Part shown: one piece after another, positions 4,663-6,044 of the stretch
How positions within the stretch are numbered: position 1 is the stretch's first letter
Layout of the letters: every line of letters starts with the position of its first letter
Assembly: GCA_046758845.1 (NCBI GenBank)
Contig: JBHIBA010000289.1
Span: 1 to 6,044 of the forward strand
Reading direction: 5' to 3'
Source of the DNA: JBHIBA01 sp046758845
GTDB lineage: Bacteria > UBA8248 > JACPRG01 > G963555815
Length of the DNA stretch: 6,044 bases
Position numbers and translations under genes: made by a program
The notes under the pieces: generated by a model
What the model was told of the DNA's origin: nothing
The model's database searches: none
Seen by the model: only the letters and a program-made list of their open reading frames with translations

Positions 4663-5832
4663 TCACCCGCAGCGGAAAAGGTCCAGCGACAGATCCTCGT
4701 CCAGTATTTCACAGCCCCTATCGGTGACCAGGACGTTGTTCTCGACGTTCAGCCCGTACCTTCCCGCAACGTAGTAAGGCGCCTCAACGGCGAGCGTCAT
4801 GCCCGCCTCCAGGGGCGTCTCGTTGTCGGGAGTAACGAATGGCTCTTCGTAGTGCCCGATGCCCACACCGTGGCCCATGTTGCCGCGTTCATACTGCGGA
4901 TACCCCGCGGCGCGGACCTTTTCCACACCGACCCGAAAAAGCTCGTTGGCGGGGACGGCCGGCCGTACAGCCGCCACCGCGGCCTGCTGGGCCTCAAAGA
5001 GAGCGTCGTAGAGGCGGCGGACTTCGCCCGGAGGGTCCCCCACCGTGGCGCAGCGCGAAAGGTCCGAGAAACAGAAACGATGGACAGCGGTGACGTCGAA
5101 TCGGACGGCGTCCCCCGGCTTGAGGATATAGTCGCCCGCGATGTGATACGCCTCGCCGCTGCCCGGCCCCGCGCCCAGGGCGGCGGACTCCCAATCGCAC
5201 CCCATCTCCCGCAGCTTCTCCTTGAAGGCTCGCAGAACGTCCCTTTCTCTCGCCCCTTCGCGGATCACGCCCAGAGCGGCTCGGATGCCGGCCGTGTTGA
5301 CGCGATTCGCCTGACGCATCCGGTCGATTTCTTCAGGGGTCTTGATCTCCCGCAACTTGAGGAAGGTCGGGCGGGCGTCGGCGAAGGAGAGTCCCGGCAG
5401 CGTCTTTCGCAGGTGTTCGAAGGTTCCCGCCGAAAGGGTCGAAAACTCGATGCCCAACCGGCCCTTTCCCAAGCCGAACTCTTTGAGCGCCGCCACTAGA
5501 TTGTCGCGGGGCGCAGGCCCAGTGACCTTGCGGTCCATACCCTCGGGCCATTCGATGAACATGCCCGTGCCGGAGAAGCGGGATTGAATCCCCGGGCAAT
5601 GTTCTTCGGCCATCCCGGCGAGCCCGACGGTGCAGAGCAGGATTTCCCCCCGCCCTTTGGGGAGCAGGACGGCGACGGCCTCCGAAGTCCGAAGGAGGAG
5701 GAACAGCCCCCGGTTTTCAGCGGTCAATGGAACGGGAAACCGGCTGGTGTAGTAGATGTTCTCGGCGGATGAGGCCAGAAGGGCATCCAGACCTTCTGCC
5801 TCCATCAGGGCGTCGAGTTTCGCTCGATCCAC
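4663..5832 (-). CDS. M24 family metallopeptidase (Xaa-Pro peptidase-like)
   Basis: This 389-residue protein has a creatinase-type N-terminal domain (about 1-150, with the typical LMEAEGLDALLASSAENIYYTSRF) and a pita-bread catalytic domain (about 160-389, starting LREIKTPEEIDRMRQA). The five metal ligands of M24 enzymes are visible: D246 and D257 (11 apart, in RFDVTAV and FSDLSR), H321 (MGHGVGIG), E350 (AVEAPYY) and E364 (NVENNVL). Family members cleave Xaa-Pro bonds in peptides or, in the creatinase branch, C-N bonds of small molecules, so exact specificity is open. The second His usually found in GHGIGxxxHExP is shifted: the motif reads GHGVGIGHYEEP, with His one place earlier (H327) and Tyr at the usual site (Y328). 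The start is GTG with AGAGGA (5843-5838) 5 nt upstream. There is no signal peptide, so it is cytoplasmic. The gene is monocistronic as far as seen and bracketed by repeat copies A and B. Confidence 0.94.
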   Translation of the reverse strand: MDRAKLDALMEAEGLDALLASSAENIYYTSRFPVPLTAENRGLFLLLRTSEAVAVLLPKGRGEILLCTVGLAGMAEEHCPGIQSRFSGTGMFIEWPEGMDRKVTGPAPRDNLVAALKEFGLGKGRLGIEFSTLSAGTFEHLRKTLPGLSFADARPTFLKLREIKTPEEIDRMRQANRVNTAGIRAALGVIREGARERDVLRAFKEKLREMGCDWESAALGAGPGSGEAYHIAGDYILKPGDAVRFDVTAVHRFCFSDLSRCATVGDPPGEVRRLYDALFEAQQAAVAAVRPAVPANELFRVGVEKVRAAGYPQYERGNMGHGVGIGHYEEPFVTPDNETPLEAGMTLAVEAPYYVAGRYGLNVENNVLVTDRGCEILDEDLSLDLFRCG

Positions 5833-5837
5833 AATAA

Positions 5838-5843
5838 TCCTCT
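5838..5843 (-). promoter_or_regulatory. Ribosome binding site supporting a GTG start of the M24 gene
   Basis: AGAGGA on the - strand lies 5 nt before GTG (5832-5830). The nearby ATG (5852-5850) is out of frame. Confidence 0.6.
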
Positions 5844-5869
5844 CAATGTCATGAGATGAATACTGGGGG

Positions 5870-5908
5870 GCCTTCCCTCAGCTTCGCTCGGGACAAGCTC
5901 TGAAAGGC
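5870..5908. repeat. Imperfect hairpin in the leader of the M24 gene
   Basis: Outer arms GCCTT (5870-5874) and AAGGC (5904-5908) enclose TCAGCTT and AAGCTCTGA, which pair with a 2-nt bulge. The core resembles a CTCAGCTTCGCTCGGGACAA-type sequence that I recall as a dispersed repeat in environmental genomes. It lies 38-76 nt upstream of the start codon. Confidence 0.35.
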
Positions 5909-5913
5909 ACCGG

Positions 5914-5999
5914 GATTTTCCCAGGGGGGCCTTTTTGAAAGCCGGCCCCCCTGGACCCCCCGGAAAACTTTTGACGGCCCGGCATTGCATGGCCGGGCC
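5914..5999 (-). repeat. Composite intergenic repeat, copy A (5' side of the M24 gene)
   Basis: Read on -: palindrome with arms GGCCCGGC/GCCGGGCC (5976-5983 and 5992-5999, loop ATTGCATG), GTCAAAAGTTTT (5975-5964), a G-tract stretch, a perfect 11-bp hairpin with arms 5921-5931 and 5944-5954 around TTTTTGAAAGCC, then GGGAAAATC (5922-5914). This is block-for-block the same as copy B, in inverted orientation. On + the palindrome is followed by TGCTTTT, so it could also act as an intrinsic terminator there, though no + gene precedes it. Confidence 0.75.
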
Positions 6000-6006
6000 T
6001 GCTTTT

Positions 6007-6044
6007 GGGTTGGGCGTGGGTTTGGCTGGGCTGGTTGTCTGGGG
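6007..6044 (+). other. Potential G-quadruplex at the right edge
   Basis: GGG runs at 6007-6009, 6012-6014, 6018-6020 and 6028-6030 are separated by loops of 2, 3 and 7 nt, with GGGG at 6041-6044. The stretch contains no A. It meets the usual G3+N1-7 rule; function is unknown and the segment is cut by the window edge. Confidence 0.4.

Noticed and set aside
4642..5499. Long + strand open frame of 285 codons opposite the M24 gene
   Set aside because: It is a shadow of the M24 gene, which has all catalytic residues on the other strand. Long antisense frames are common in GC-rich genes.

Overview
The window looks like chromosomal DNA of a GC-rich environmental bacterium. Six protein genes can be supported: an SsnA/chlorohydrolase-type amidohydrolase (+), a plasmid pRiA4b ORF-3-like protein (+), a small cupin (+), a PPOX-fold flavin protein and a RidA-family protein in one operon (-), and an M24 metallopeptidase (-). 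Most start codons have good Shine-Dalgarno sequences. The mix of small-molecule enzymes and the composite G-tract/A-T/hairpin repeats between genes would fit a Desulfobacterota, Tectomicrobia or similar lineage, but this is a low-confidence guess. There is no rRNA, tRNA, CRISPR array or transposase.

Layout. Positions 1-218 hold two repeat copies and the leader of the amidohydrolase (219-1571). Positions 1572-1938 are non-coding with three short palindromes. The ORF-3-like gene (1939-2526) has more A/T at codon third positions than its neighbours. It is followed by two strong palindromes (2570-2656) and then by the cupin (2797-3213), whose short leader can fold in two mutually exclusive ways. 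The cupin converges on the - strand operon ridA-like (4246 to 3866) then PPOX (3824 to 3342). Positions 4247-4662 hold hairpins upstream of the ridA-like gene and two more repeat copies. The M24 peptidase (5832 to 4663) follows, and the right edge holds another repeat copy and a G-tract region.

Function. RidA proteins clear reactive enamines/imines, M24 enzymes cleave Xaa-Pro bonds or related substrates, and amidohydrolases of this type deaminate or dechlorinate heterocycles. A role in nitrogen-compound turnover is plausible, but the genes are in separate transcription units and no single pathway is shown. The most notable signals are not the genes: (1) an intergenic repeat family with five recognisable copies, two of which bracket the M24 gene in inverted orientation; (2) the bistable cupin leader; (3) an amidohydrolase that keeps its predicted metal ligands but lacks the usual proton-shuttle residues.
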